Assembly (NCBI GenBank): GCA_963169105.1
Contig: OY720633.1
Location: 156,751,780 to 156,815,779 of the forward strand
Direction: 5' to 3'
DNA: 64,000 nt
DNA from: Ceriagrion tenellum
Lineage: Eukaryota > Arthropoda > Insecta > Odonata > Coenagrionidae
A program made the position numbers and the translations under genes. The notes under the pieces are model-generated. The model did no database searches and was not told the origin of the DNA. It saw only the letters and a program-made list of their open reading frames with translations. Positions 23,101 to 34,169 of the stretch are shown piece after piece. How positions within the stretch are numbered: the stretch's first letter is position 1; each line of letters opens with the position of its first letter.

Positions 23101-24090
23101 TGTAATATTGAAGCATGTGCCTGTCCTACTATATCTTAAGTAAATACTTATAAAAACTTAGGTGTGGTTGTAGACCATAGATTTAAATTTGGAGATCACA
23201 CCTTTCAAGAGTTAATTTTGAAAAGTTTCAAACCTAATATATCATATTAAAAATGTTGTTACCAGAAATGTAATGGTGAAAGAATAATGGTGAAAGAATA
23301 CTATACTCTAGTAGAATCCTTATTAAGGTAAGTTATACAAGCTTGAGGAGATATTACAAACAGGTACATACCCAATTTAAAAAATTTGCAAAATAGGATT
23401 GTCAAGACTTTATAGTGTGGACCAAAAAAGTGATAAAAAGTTGAAATTGATTCAAATTTATCCGTAATTAAATATATTACCTTTGGAAACTCCGTTTGAC
23501 TACAGATTGATTTTTCATAAATATTTTAATGCGAAATATAAGAACTATAGACAATGCCAACATTACATTCAATTAAAGAAAAAATGTACATAGTTTGCCA
23601 AAACTTAATGATATGTATAGTGAAAGAAGACTGTGTGTTGTGCTGCCAAGGCTTTTAAATATTTAGGTCAATGAAGTGAGTGTATTGAAAATAAAAACAA
23701 AGAATGCTTTGTTAAGAGTGGATTGTTGATTTGACTGGATTTAAACTATTGTGTTTGTATTTTCGTTAATAGTTGCAATTTTCTTTTTGTAATTGTCTCT
23801 CAAGATACATCACATATGTATAAGTTCCTTCTAACAAGCAAGTTTTGCTCAGGAGGACTTAAAATGTATGTATTTTCTAATACTTTTTGTAATTCTGTAT
23901 TTTTTTATTTCGAAAACTTTTTGTATTTTTCTATATTTTTTATTTCTGTAACTTTTTGTATTTTGTATTGAATTGTATTGTAATCTATTGTAATGTATTG
24001 TATCGTATCGTATCGTATCATATAATATAATATAATATCATATCGTATCGTATCGTATCGTATTGTATTGTAATAATTTTAATTGAAAAA
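23101..24090 (+). pseudogene. LINE, 3' part with pentanucleotide tail
   Basis: Continues the LINE broken at 20834. KNLGVVVDHRFKFGDH (about 23152-23200) is the post-palm YLGV..D..F motif. VIQAWGDITN with NLQNRIVKTL (about 23330-23410) is the usual RT C-terminal WG.....L...QNR.V motif. The coding part ends near 23680; then a 3' untranslated region rich in TTTTTGTAT leads to the pentamer array at 23960-24075, the likely 3' terminal microsatellite. Inactivated by stops. Confidence 0.85.
23960..24075 (+). repeat. Pentanucleotide microsatellite (TGTAT / TATCG / TATAA variants)
   Basis: A run of 5-bp units starts as TATTG variants, becomes TATCG, switches to TATAA in the middle, returns to TATCG and then TATTG. 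Period 5 is kept throughout. It lies at the 3' end of the LINE, where short tandem tails are common in several LINE clades. Confidence 0.85.
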
Positions 24091-25940
24091 CTAAATTGGT
24101 TAACATTATAAAAAAGTCTAATTGGCAAGGAATGAGTAGAAATGGAATCCTGACTCGTGAAACTAAGCACTAACTTAAATATATTGCCATGTCCAGCCAC
24201 TAATTTTCCAGGTGGACTCGACAAATCTCAGGAAATTTATTCAGATTTTATATATTTCACAATCCACATATATGATCCTCATGTCCACATATGTGGACTT
24301 TGAATATTTTAACAATTATAATAACAATTTAAAAAATATTTCCACACACAATGTCAGTAGTCTCATGTGTGCTCAAAATAGGCAAGAAAAAATTTTTCCT
24401 TAAGCCAGGTTTTTTTCGGGACCGAAGAGGATAATGGCTCAAAAAGTATTCAATTCTGTCACTGAAGTAATGCCACAACCACCTATGAGAAAGTATTAGA
24501 GAAAATTTTAAAATTATTACCCTATTTCAGGGTAGATACTGGACCTAAAATATTGAAATCCTGTTTCAATACGCCTTTAGTTGACAAACCATATAATAAT
24601 ATAACAATACTTTCATATTTATGAAAAGATGTACAATGATACTACATTTTAAAAAATATTGCAAAAGAAAGTATCGATTCCCGCAGGATAAATTATAATG
24701 CTAAATATGTGGTTCTTGACGAAAAGAAGTGAAATTTTCGGCTGATATTTTAATCAATAAATATCTAACATACGTCTAATACAAATTTACAGTCCCTATA
24801 CCTCATACAAATCATTTTCGTTTTATTATTACGTCATCACCAAAAAGTAAAATATTACAAGGATCACTCCAGAATATGATTTTCATGAAAAAACATTCAC
24901 ATTGCTTTTGCGTATTCAAAATACAGAAAATTCGACAAAACATCACGAATATCAAAAATGTCTTGTGATAAAAATACTTTCAGTAACATTCCACTTTACC
25001 TCCTCCGATTCCATAATAGTATATTTATACACATTTAAAATGGCATGACTGCCATTGTACAGAACTTACTTCTTGAACGCACCCACATCATTCATAAGTG
25101 GACAAAGATAAATGAAATATACTTTTAAAAATTCATATGGGTATGAATCAAGACCCCATACCGTGGATTATTTGTTTTATAAGTATATTGTTGATTATAA
25201 CTAAGAAATGAAGGACAAGAGAATTTTTTTAAATAATTTCATTTAAATTTGTCATGACTGAAATGACTGAAATAGATTTCAATGAACGGCAAAATGATAT
25301 CCTATGATTAGTATGATTCCACCTTAATGATTCGCGAGCTATTTCCCATAAATTAATAGTAAGAATAATATGTTCAACGGTAAGATTCACATTACTTACA
25401 TAAATAAAAAGCATTTGATTCTACTCTATGCTAATCCTTTTCCATTTTTAAAATAGAAAAAAAAGATGCATAAATCAAAACTTGGCTCGGGATTATTCAT
25501 CCCCGGAGAGACATTCCAATCATTCTCTCGAAATTGCTTACGCAGATTGATGAACATATATGTATCAAGACTATCAATTTTAAAGGGGAGGTTTGATAGG
25601 ATCGTCTCTACTGCCTTTTCCACCGCAGTGGCTAAGCTACACAAAAATACCTCGTGGCATTATACAGGGTGTAAAATAAGGTAATATCAAACTTTCAAAA
25701 CAAATTCTTCGCACGGAGAGAAAGGAAGTGTTTTATATGAATAACGGACCAGAACGCAATATTTCCGTGTTTTAATTTAACAGTGAGAGTCTGTGACAGA
25801 TGAATAGGTAGAAACGACAATAATAACGGTGTACTAAAGAATAGGGAAATAATTACCATCATTTCTATGGATGATTAAACTTAATGTAAGCGCTCAGTAC
25901 ATAGATGCACTGCCACTGAGTTGAGAACATAGGCCTCAGA
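24091..25940. other. AT-rich stretch, nothing recognised
   Basis: No family-like reading frame. Antiparallel short frames at 25426-25684 overlap each other and are featureless. Confidence 0.45.
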
Positions 25941-25956
25941 CTCCTTGAAGCGTATT

Positions 25957-26256
25957 CTAGCGAGAATATCCAGATACCGTTTCACACGTCTTTACTGCAC
26001 AAGGCCTTGTACCAAATGCAGCAACACGGAGTGTACATACAATGAAAATCAAATACCAGTGCGGCAAAGCGTGGTGCTCGGGAAACTTGCGGACTTTAAA
26101 AAAATGAATGAGAATGCACCCAGAGACTCGATGGGCTAATCCAACTTTGCCAGCCTCTATCTGTCCTAAATCTGAAGGAGTATTTTCTACTGTGTCAGCA
26201 AATGGTTTGGGCACCAATAATGTCGATAAATATCCGAGATTTCTTCCTGCAAACAA
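25957..26256 (-). other. 99-codon open frame, unidentified
   Basis: Follows a pyrimidine-rich tract ending TTTGCAG (minus strand, just before 26246) that resembles a splice acceptor. In this frame the product has cysteines and a hydrophobic centre (IFIVCTLRVAAFG). In the phase that would join the upstream exon candidate, only 19 codons are open before a stop at about 26187. No domain recognised. Could be chance. Confidence 0.2.
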
Positions 26257-26486
26257 TAAACGGCGTTAGTAATGAATTCAAATACAACCGTGGAGGATAC
26301 CTCTATGATCACTACTCTGTCAGCCATCGACTTTGCATGAGGAAACCATCCAGGTCGCATAGGAATCCGTTCACTCGATAAACCAATAATTTGTGTGGCC
26401 TACTTACGCCATGGATGCCGGTTTTGTCAATAAAGTCCCGAACTTCATCTAGGACCACCAGGCCTTCCGCTAAGTGCATTGATTAC

Positions 26487-26688
26487 CTGTGTAAGATGTT
26501 CATTACCACCTGAGTGACCATACTTCCCATCAAATCGATTGGCCCCGGGGTTGAAGCGAGAGACATTCTTGGAAATCCGTTGCCTACCGATCCTGGGACA
26601 ATAAACGAGTCCACGGGTTTCCATCAACTCATATAACATTTTTTTACTTCCCTGAGTATATAACTCGTAGATTAACCAAATTTTTGTT
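26487..26688 (-). CDS. Candidate exon with a PRIGR motif (tentative)
   Basis: The open segment runs from a possible acceptor (CTAAAG, ending at 26689) to a possible donor (CAG followed by GTAATC at 26486-26481). An internal ATG lies at 26637-26639. The product contains ETRGLVYCPRIGRQR followed by a basic-rich stretch. A PR(I/V/L)GR sequence is how amidated PRX-type neuropeptides (CAPA, pyrokinin, ecdysis-triggering hormone) end in their precursors, and RQR could be a processing site. There is no visible signal peptide and only one such motif. The acceptor is weak, and the next in-phase segment (from 26246) stops after 19 codons. More likely than not a chance or TE-derived frame. Confidence 0.2.
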
Positions 26689-26699
26689 CTTTAGAAAAA

Positions 26700-28500
26700 G
26701 ATGTTTCACTCATAACACTTCAAAACACCTGATATAACTTTGGTAAATTAATTCAGTCGAAAGAAGCTATTCCTCTCCACCCATGATCGGCCTTTCACTA
26801 TTATTCTGTTGTAAATTCCTTTTACTAGTATGATTTAAAACTCAATTTCTTTTTTCTACATACCGTCAACCCTAAGTTTTATCTTCAAACCCCTTTTTTA
26901 TTGGCCCCTAGGCTAAACCCGGTAGTTCTGGCCATTTGAATTTGCTTACCACATTCAATATATTAAGTATTCATAATAAGTTTGGTACATAGTAACACTT
27001 CCATTGAGTTTGGTGTTACAGATTTGATGACTTTTAGAGAGAGTAAATGAACATATCCCATAAAACAAGTTCAAAAACGCTTACCTTAATAAAATACATG
27101 GGATAGTAAAAAAACTCACATGGTTATTACAGAAGGCAGAGGACAGACACCTTGAAAAAGAAATACCAACCAAGAATTCCAAATATCGCTGATGACTCAT
27201 TCATGAATTTCATTTAAATAATGAGACGAAGGTCATCATTACGTTACATAAGGTATCCAAGGCCATTTTGGTAGCCACAAAGCAGTTTTGATAAATTAAG
27301 ACAAAAATCATCCAAATATTAACTGTTACAAACCAATCTGTAAATGAAAACCCTCACTGTTTGCTTGCAAGTCATGACAGTTACTTAAAACCGCAAATTC
27401 TTGTCAAGATACCATATCTTATTAAAGCAGATATTCCAGTTCACTTAGCCTGGTTGCTGATGTCACGGTTAAACTTGATTGCAAATGACTGGCACATATA
27501 GTTCTGTTGCCGTGAAGATATTAGTGAAAGAAAAATGCAAGTACACAATAATTAGTGACCAATTCTCATTTCTAATTGATTTTGCCATTTCTACCTTTTT
27601 CGTTGAAAGTTACCCTACTCTCATTCAACACAGATTTACCTCGCTTACAGTTATTTTCTGAATATCGTTCAAACTAGTCAACAATTGAATACTTAGTATT
27701 CGCTAAAATATACTTCCTTGGGGTATAAATTAAGCATTTATGTAGGTATCATTTGAGCATTGAACAATCAATGTTAAGCTAGGGAATACGTTTTCATTAG
27801 ATTTGACCAAGTAAAAGCACCTTTTAAATGCTTATTTGCGGATACTTGCCAGGGTAGCTCATCTAAGGACTATGAAAAACTATCGTTTACTTAATATCCA
27901 CAGGTTTAACATTTTATTGATGATCAGCTCTCAGCTAATTCCTTCAGTAATGTAACAAAATGTAGGAAAAACATTAATTTATAAACATATAATATTGAGC
28001 TCACGGTAAAAAAGTATCAAAAGTGAGGAAACCAGCACTTTCACACGCAGTAAGTGATTTTAAAATATCATCAAGTAATTTTATTTGCTACTTATTTAGC
28101 AAAATTCCACTGAATAACGATTTTCTGACATCAAAAGATAAATACTCAGATAATTGGCCTCTTGATATTGCCAAAATACATTAAAAAGAAGATTTAAAAT
28201 TCACTATTAAATATTTTAATTCTAAATAAAATTCATCGAATTAACATTATTACGGTAAGTATACCTGTTATTGAAAATAGTAAATTGCATATGCATGGAA
28301 TTGCATTTTTTTAAACTCACTGGATTTGAGGAAGAAACTCTCTAAGGAAGAGATACTCGAATGAAGATCAAATTGGATAGCAAATGAAAATGTAAAACCT
28401 TAAGTACACGAGTTAACAGAAGTTTAGGTTGCACAACAAGCCTGGCAGAATCAAAGGCCGCATGGAACGTATAGGGAAGTACGTGGCAACTGGATGAATC
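26700..28500. other. AT-rich stretch, nothing recognised
   Basis: No family-like frames, RNA genes or repeat boundaries seen. Minor short frames only (27479-27661, 28342-28545 minus). Confidence 0.45.
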
Positions 28501-28531
28501 CACGGGTACAAAGCATGCACTGAGTACAGAG

Positions 28532-29020
28532 ATGAGCAGAGGCATCAGAGAATCTATTAGTCGCGGAGTGCTTAGCAGCTGTTTTGTGCAATGTCAAATC
28601 TCAGCCAATTATGCTGCAGACGCGGGAGGAGTAGTAAGGTGTGTGCTCAAAAGCATAGTCCCCTGCAGAGCAGGACACGATGAACGCGATGGCTGTAAAG
28701 CGTACGCAACTAGTGTCTCAGAGTCGAGAAAGCCAATGCAAAATGTACATCAAAAGCCTCCATCGGTCTCCATATACCCTATGACATTAGCAGAGCTTCT
28801 ATGGTGCATAATATCAGGAGATATATTCAAAATAACAGCTGTTCATGCTTGTTGTAAATTCTGGATGTCAAAATGTTATTTACAACTTTTTAAAAATAAA
28901 TGGCGAGTTATATTGATCGCAGGATGTCTAATCGTAATAATAACCAAAGTCAGAGTGTCCATTCCGAATATAAATCCCATGCCAAGGATCAATAGCCACA
29001 ACTTCAACATTGTGAACTGA
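28532..29020 (+). CDS. 162-codon open frame, unidentified
   Basis: The longest open frame in the window. It begins with an ATG at 28532 and ends at a TGA at 29018. The first half is moderately GC-rich and polar with several cysteines. The second half contains a hydrophobic run (WRVILIAGCLIVIITKV, near residue 125-140) that could span a membrane. No family is recognised, no homologous repeat was seen in the window, and no neighbouring exon is evident. Length alone is only modest support in 64 kb of six-frame sequence. Confidence 0.25.
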   Translation: MSRGIRESISRGVLSSCFVQCQISANYAADAGGVVRCVLKSIVPCRAGHDERDGCKAYATSVSESRKPMQNVHQKPPSVSIYPMTLAELLWCIISGDIFKITAVHACCKFWMSKCYLQLFKNKWRVILIAGCLIVIITKVRVSIPNINPMPRINSHNFNIVN

Positions 29021-29039
29021 TGTCCAAAAGACTTAGTCA

Positions 29040-30325
29040 TCTATAAACAAAAGATAAAAGTAACTGCTTGGAAACCGCTTTTCTAAGGCGGAGCATACAG
29101 CTGATAAAGTTACTGACAATTATTCGGCAGATCAGTACTTAGTTCTTTAAACTAGAACAGTACCAATTTTCGAACTCAAAACAGCTATAATCCCACCGGA
29201 AATCACCATATTGCGTGGTGGTATGGTGATTGGAGAAGAATAATGAAACTTTCCGGTATCTTTGGATAGGATAAACGATGACTTTAGGGCTGCATTGGTG
29301 ATCAACTACGTTGGCTCAATGCCTTAATGCACATAAAAGACAGGTATTAGGTAAATATTTTAATAAAGAATAATTTCCTACTCAGCAGAACTCCCATTAC
29401 AATCAGTCACCTTCCTGTACCACAATTGAATAAATATAACTAATTAAATTTCGCTAGATAAGGAAACAATAACATTCATTTGCTAAAATTATTATGCATT
29501 TCGTCTACTTCACATCTTATTTTACGGCTTCAAATAACTTACAACTAATAATCATATCGGCAATCACCATAAAATCCTTCCAACTAAATTTAAAATTGTC
29601 TAATCACTCAGATTCACGAGTAAGTTACGAAGGTTTTGTGCTGACTGACTGTTATGTTTACATCAATTGTATTTTTATCGCCTTTCTTTTACCTTGGGGA
29701 GTAAGAGAGAGAGACTGTTACATACGACTGTATATTTTCATTATCCAACGGGGTTTGCGAAGTGTCGGTGTTATCTACCTTTCCTTTTTTGGTTCGAAAG
29801 AGAGCCTTTGGAGATGTCTCGAATATACCAAATTGAATCAATACTTGTTAACCTACATATATTGAACAAACATTATGTAATTGCACAGTCAAGTCCAAAA
29901 AAACATAAAGCACTGAAAAAATACTGCTTTAATAGATTTGTCGTCGCCAAATACGCATTTAAAACAGGACAGATACAATTACACTATCCCAGCTTTAAGC
30001 AGGAACAACAACACTCGAAACGAATAGGATGGCCATCAATTTAAAACCCAGAGTAACCAAACTATGTTAAACTGCAGCGCAAATATGATAGCAATTGCAG
30101 AACTTGATCTTAAACAATAATTTCCGTCAAACAGTATGTAAAAAGATAATGTTGCAACATATACAGCGCTGGAGAAGAAGCGGCCTAATTTTTTAATTAT
30201 AACTTCTTAATGTTATCGTATTTCCCTCACACTTATTATTTTACGAAATATAAACAAGTTTATATATTAAAACACTGGTAAATGTTTATAATCCTAAATA
30301 TCAGAAAAAACTAGTCAATTTCACG
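29040..30325. other. AT-rich stretch with one hairpin
   Basis: AATCACCATA (29201-29210) and its reverse complement (29222-29231) form a 10-bp stem with an 11-nt loop. Overlapping plus-strand frames 29494-29865 and 29667-30044 (123 and 125 codons) are in different phases and resemble no family. Confidence 0.4.
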
Positions 30326-30329
30326 AGTT

Positions 30330-30800
30330 GCACTATACAAAAAGCGTTGTACCGTTTCGTGAGAAATTATTTCCTCGTGGAATCGTACTATTGCGGATTT
30401 TCTTAACACTAGCCCAGTTGAGAGGAAAGAGTAAAAATTGGAAGAGAGAGATGCTGAGTGATAAAGAGACCAAGGAACAGAAAGGCGGAGAGAAGGAAGA
30501 AAGAGTCAAAGTGAAGGTGAAGGCAGACAAAAACACTACCCCTTCTGTAGGGGAACGGGATGAGGTCATGCTGCGGAAGGGTAGGTAAGAGTTATTTTGG
30601 CAAGTTAAAGAGAAAGGAAGGTGTGGCAGCCATGATCCCAGCGGGCCTTCGATCGTCAGAGTTTGAGAGAAGAAGAGCATCACGGGATGCTGCTCGAGGA
30701 ATAAAAGCGTCCACGGTAGAGGAGCACGAGCGGAAACACCATCAATCTTCCTCCGTTGAAAATTCCCGAGGGCTACGAAAAACTAGCGTTTGTTACTGTT
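30330..30800. other. Purine-rich, GC-richer island with basic reading frames
   Basis: From about 30420 to 30580 the plus strand is dominated by A and G (GAGAGAGATGCTGAGTG, GAAGGAAGAAAGAG). Two overlapping plus frames (30328-30588, 30560-30805) encode highly charged products, and the minus frame 30333-30683 encodes a serine/leucine/phenylalanine-rich mirror. This looks compositional. It may be an untranslated exon or degraded repeat. Confidence 0.35.
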
Positions 30801-30805
30801 TTTAA

Positions 30806-32200
30806 TACCCATCACGAAGGGTAGCCTCACTTAATCTAAGCTTCTAGACATTTGGTGGCATATATAAATTCATATTATTACACCAGACCTAAATTACTTA
30901 ATACTACAGACAGCGCTTCGTACCACATTCTTAAAAAATTACGTAACAAAAAAGGAGTCTTTCATCATGGGAGCATTTATCATGTTCCTCGATTGCTTTA
31001 ATACCAACTTAAGAACTTGAATTAATTCAGATTTACTTCATGTTTTGTCACTGTAATTTAAATAATGAAGTAAGCTCCTTAGTACAATGTATTGCTAGTA
31101 TCTTTACATTAAAACTTAAATTTCTCCGTGAATATTCATATATGGGTGGACTTCAATTTAAAACTATTATCTTATTTTGACAACTCAAGTGATTAGCCTA
31201 ATTTATATAAATATAGATAAATCTTTGACTCTATGAGAATAAAAAGAAAACAGAAATAAATTAAAATGTGGTTCTATCAAAGGACGATAAAAATCTTGCA
31301 AGCGACTAACAAAGTAGCTGCTCAAGCGGTAGGTACACCTCGGAAACAAAGAGCAAAGATGAAATACTGAAGCAAAAATATCAACCTCATGGAAAAGTTG
31401 AGTCTATATAAATCCATTTCGGATGGAATCATTTGGAGAGAAATTATGATTTGGAGTGGAAATATCGAGAATCTTAAAAAAATGAAATAAGGAAAAGAAT
31501 TTGGCAGAAGTAATTTGGGTAAAGCAAAGATCAAAAGTATCAGTGGTTTAAGTCGAATTATTTTTCATCCATATACATTCACTTAAGGCAGACCAAATTC
31601 CTTTTCCTGACCTCTAAGGCTTCCCCTCTCTGACCCTCTTTAGCAAGTCTCATCCCATAACGCGTCCTCCAGCCATTTCACAACTTCCGTCCGGAATTCC
31701 ACAACTAACTCATCCCTCCATCATGCCTAGCACTTCTCTTACGCGCTCCTTGCAACAGTTTGCGGATGTCTTCAAGCATTGCACCGTACGAAACTCGTAA
31801 GCCTTTCGCCACATTAACACTAAAAGCACCAGACTTTACGGCATACCTATTAGTACCGGCAGGGTTCACTTTGATCACAGAAAAGGTGAAAATTTTAATT
31901 GGGATAATAAACAAAAAAATTCAGAAATACCTTTCATTTATAATTGTAGATTATATTGTAAGAATAGTGTTTTACATCAACGTAATATAATGCACCGCTG
32001 AAATATATAGGCTGTGGCGCGTAGTACTTGGACTTGGACTTGGGAATTTTTCCATGCATACGTGCTTCGTATATGAATAAGTTTTTTGAGAGCTTCTAAA
32101 CTATTACCGCCGTTTCCCAGGACAATCTTCATACATGCATACATACCAATCACGCCGTACCCTTCCGGGGTAGGCAGAGTCAAATGTTTCACACATAAAT
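30806..32200. other. Mostly AT-rich, nothing recognised
   Basis: A somewhat GC-richer patch lies at 31595-31880 with a minus frame (31705-31914) of unknown nature. No transposon ends seen. Confidence 0.4.
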
Positions 32201-32204
32201 ACAT

Positions 32205-32705
32205 AGTTGTGCATTTAACTCTGCTTCAATAATTTCGTCCATTCTGACCTAACCTTGCAAATCTCTTTTGCTTCATTTACCCCCATATACTGCTTCATAC
32301 ACGCTCTTCTGTTTTTGAGACTCCAAATATTCCTCCTCCTAAGAATTTCCTCAACCACATTCAGCCACAACTTTTTCGGTCTACCTCTACCTCTCGCACC
32401 ATTCAATTCACTCGTATACTCACACTCTCTGTTTCGCTATTCGACTCTCATCCATTCTCTCAATATGGCCAAACCAAAGAAGCACACTCCTTTCACATAT
32501 GCCCATTACTGGAGCATCTAACCCACATTCATTTATTAACCACTCATTTCTGAACCTATCTATCCTACATTTGCCGCAAACACTCCTCCGAAAACTCATA
32601 CCGCGTTTAGTCTACTCTTATGTCTATCCTGACATACCCATGTTTCACTGCCATACAACAAAGTGGAGGTGAAGTATACTTTTGTACACGGTGATTTTTG
32701 CTTCC
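32205..32705 (-). pseudogene. LINE 3' end: reverse-transcriptase C-terminus
   Basis: Read on the minus strand in two or more frames: VYKSILTSTLLYGSETWVCQ-like sequence (about 32620-32700), then RFRNEWLINECGLD (about 32510-32560), WFGHIERMDESRIAK (about 32440-32485), then the frame 32215-32406 with GARGRGRPKKLWLNVVEEI. LLYGSETW, GHIERM and GRGRPKKLW are hallmarks of the C-terminal part of many animal LINE RTs (RTE-like and related clades). The 3' flank (32100-32200) contains TACCCCGGAAGGGTACGGCG, a GC-rich palindromic stretch of the kind seen in LINE 3' untranslated regions. Only the tail is present, consistent with 5' truncation. Confidence 0.85.
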
Positions 32706-32709
32706 TTTG

Positions 32710-33380
32710 ACTTAGGACAATCTTATAAATATATAGAAAAATATTGCAATGAGAGTAAATAGAACTTCATTCCATAACGACAAATGCGAATAAAACAGGG
32801 GAGATATACCTTGGGATAAAAATCATCACTCTGATATTAATAGGTAGAAGCTTATGTTCATTTTAAACAATTACTGATATGAGATACCCACTTTCAAATT
32901 TTATAATTAAATTTTTTACTAAATTTTAAGAAATTAGTAAAGCTGAGTCGATTCTGTCAGAAATAATAGATTTTCAAAATTGAAGAGGGGTCAGGTTAGT
33001 AATACTGTAAATTGTAATAATACGCTTTATAGGGTATTAATCACTAAATGAGTAAGACAAATGATGCCATACATGAATTCAAATAAAGGTGAATACTAAG
33101 GGAACTATGAAATATGTAGTTACATGAATAAAAAGCAGGTAATAAAATTGATTAGTGACTTTTAGAATATCGATATTTGGGCTTACGACAGTTGGGGATG
33201 AGTATTTGATACCATTTGTAGCGACATAAGAGAAATAACGAGTCGTATTTTGCTGGATGTTATGTGTTTTTACTAATGTCTGTTTTCATTCTTTGATAAG
33301 AACTTATTTAGAGTTAGTTTTTCCAATGTTTGGTGAGTTGGGCTCGGCCTGAACTCATTGATTTCGAGACCGAGGAATAG
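32710..33380. other. AT-rich stretch, nothing recognised
   Basis: No frames or repeats of note. Confidence 0.45.
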
Positions 33381-33383
33381 AAT

Positions 33384-33480
33384 GTGTATCTCCAACGATC
33401 TCGGACGCTTAGTCGAATACCAACGTCAACTTGGCGTAGAAGTCCCCTTATACTAAATTCCCTAGCCCCAATTTTCTTAT
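33384..33480 (-). repeat. Dispersed direct repeat, copy 1
   Basis: About 78 percent identical to 34594-34690, same orientation. Shared blocks on the plus strand are ATCTCGGACGCTTAGTCG and CCCCAATTTTCTT (variant CCC). In one minus frame both copies read NLV.GDF.(V/A)K, which faintly recalls the GDFN motif of LINE APE endonucleases, but with stops and nothing else to support it. Confidence 0.6.
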
Positions 33481-34033
33481 AAGCCTTAATATACAATTAA
33501 ACATGCTCAATTTACTAAACTATAATTATTTGCATTTTATCAAAGAAAGTAAATTACAAAATAAAAATTCCCGGTGTCGATATTTGAGTCAATATGATTG
33601 CAAAAATATTATTTTGTTTTCGCATCAGGAATAGCCAAACATTCAACTTTGTCCTGCATATTCTGCGGATGAAATTTTTGAGAAGGAATAAAATGGAGCG
33701 AACTGAATTACCAATTATAAAGCAAGTTGTTTACCGTGGCTTCAAGTAAATATTTAGGAGTATTTTTACAGCAATGTACTAGGAAATTCATGGGATTTGT
33801 GAGCTTCTCCATCAACTGTCTCATATCTTTGACAATATTTTGTTATATTCGAAATGAATTTTTTTACTTTATGTTCATTTAAATCCATAAATAAAGAATA
33901 GTCCTTTTTTATTTTATATATGTTTTAGAGGAATTAAAGTAGTGAGTACAAAGACAAAACTGGTACGGAGGCTTCCGCGGTGATTCATTGAGTTCAGTTA
34001 ATTCGGGTTTTTCCCACGTTGCTTCATTTTAAC

Positions 34034-34073
34034 GGACAACAGTTTCGCTAACGTTACAGCTAGCGTCGTCAGG
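34034..34073 (-). ncRNA. Hammerhead-ribozyme-like motif, best preserved copy
   Basis: On the minus strand: core CTGACGA, one spacer base C, helix II GCTAGC / GTTAGC (one G-U pair) with loop TGTAAC, then GAAA, C, TGTT and GTC. This supplies all conserved core elements of a hammerhead (CUGANGA, GAAA, NUH cleavage triplet) with a 2-bp helix III, the minimal form known from Penelope-like elements and retrozymes. Helix I is not convincing, since the bases before CTGA and after GTC do not pair well. Activity is unproven. Confidence 0.6.
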
Positions 34074-34075
34074 AA

Positions 34076-34124
34076 CTGATGACGCTAGCTGTAACGTAGC
34101 TGTAAATATCAAAACTGTTGTCCG
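34076..34124 (+). ncRNA. Hammerhead-like motif, disrupted copy in the right arm
   Basis: The plus strand reads CTGATGA, spacer C, GCTAGC, loop TGTAAC, GTAGC, then about ten extra bases, then AAAAC, TGTT and GTCC. The extra bases break the helix II to GAAA junction, so this copy should be inactive. It mirrors the minus-strand copy two bases away. Confidence 0.5.
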
Positions 34125-34169
34125 CTAAAATGAAGCAATGCGGGAAAAACCCGAATAAACTGAACTCAC

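Larger units (their letters stand above)
33990..34167. mobile_element. Foldback of two Penelope-like 3' ends, head to head
   Basis: The left arm (33990-34073) and right arm (34076-34167) are reverse complements with small indels. Shared parts include GAGTTCAGTT, CGGGTTTTTCCC, TGCTTCATTTTA and GGACAACAGTTT. Each arm starts at the centre with a hammerhead-like core and runs outwards. Beyond the left arm, on the minus strand, the sequence reads ATGAATCACCGCGGAAGC, which matches the end of the Penelope-like element at 19537-19560 (ATGATTCA...CCGCGGAAGC). This identifies the arms as Penelope-like 3' terminal sequence, probably two truncated copies inserted in inverted order. Confidence 0.65.

Noticed and set aside
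23960..24075. CRISPR-like array
   Set aside because: Period-5 simple repeat without spacers, in a eukaryotic LINE tail.
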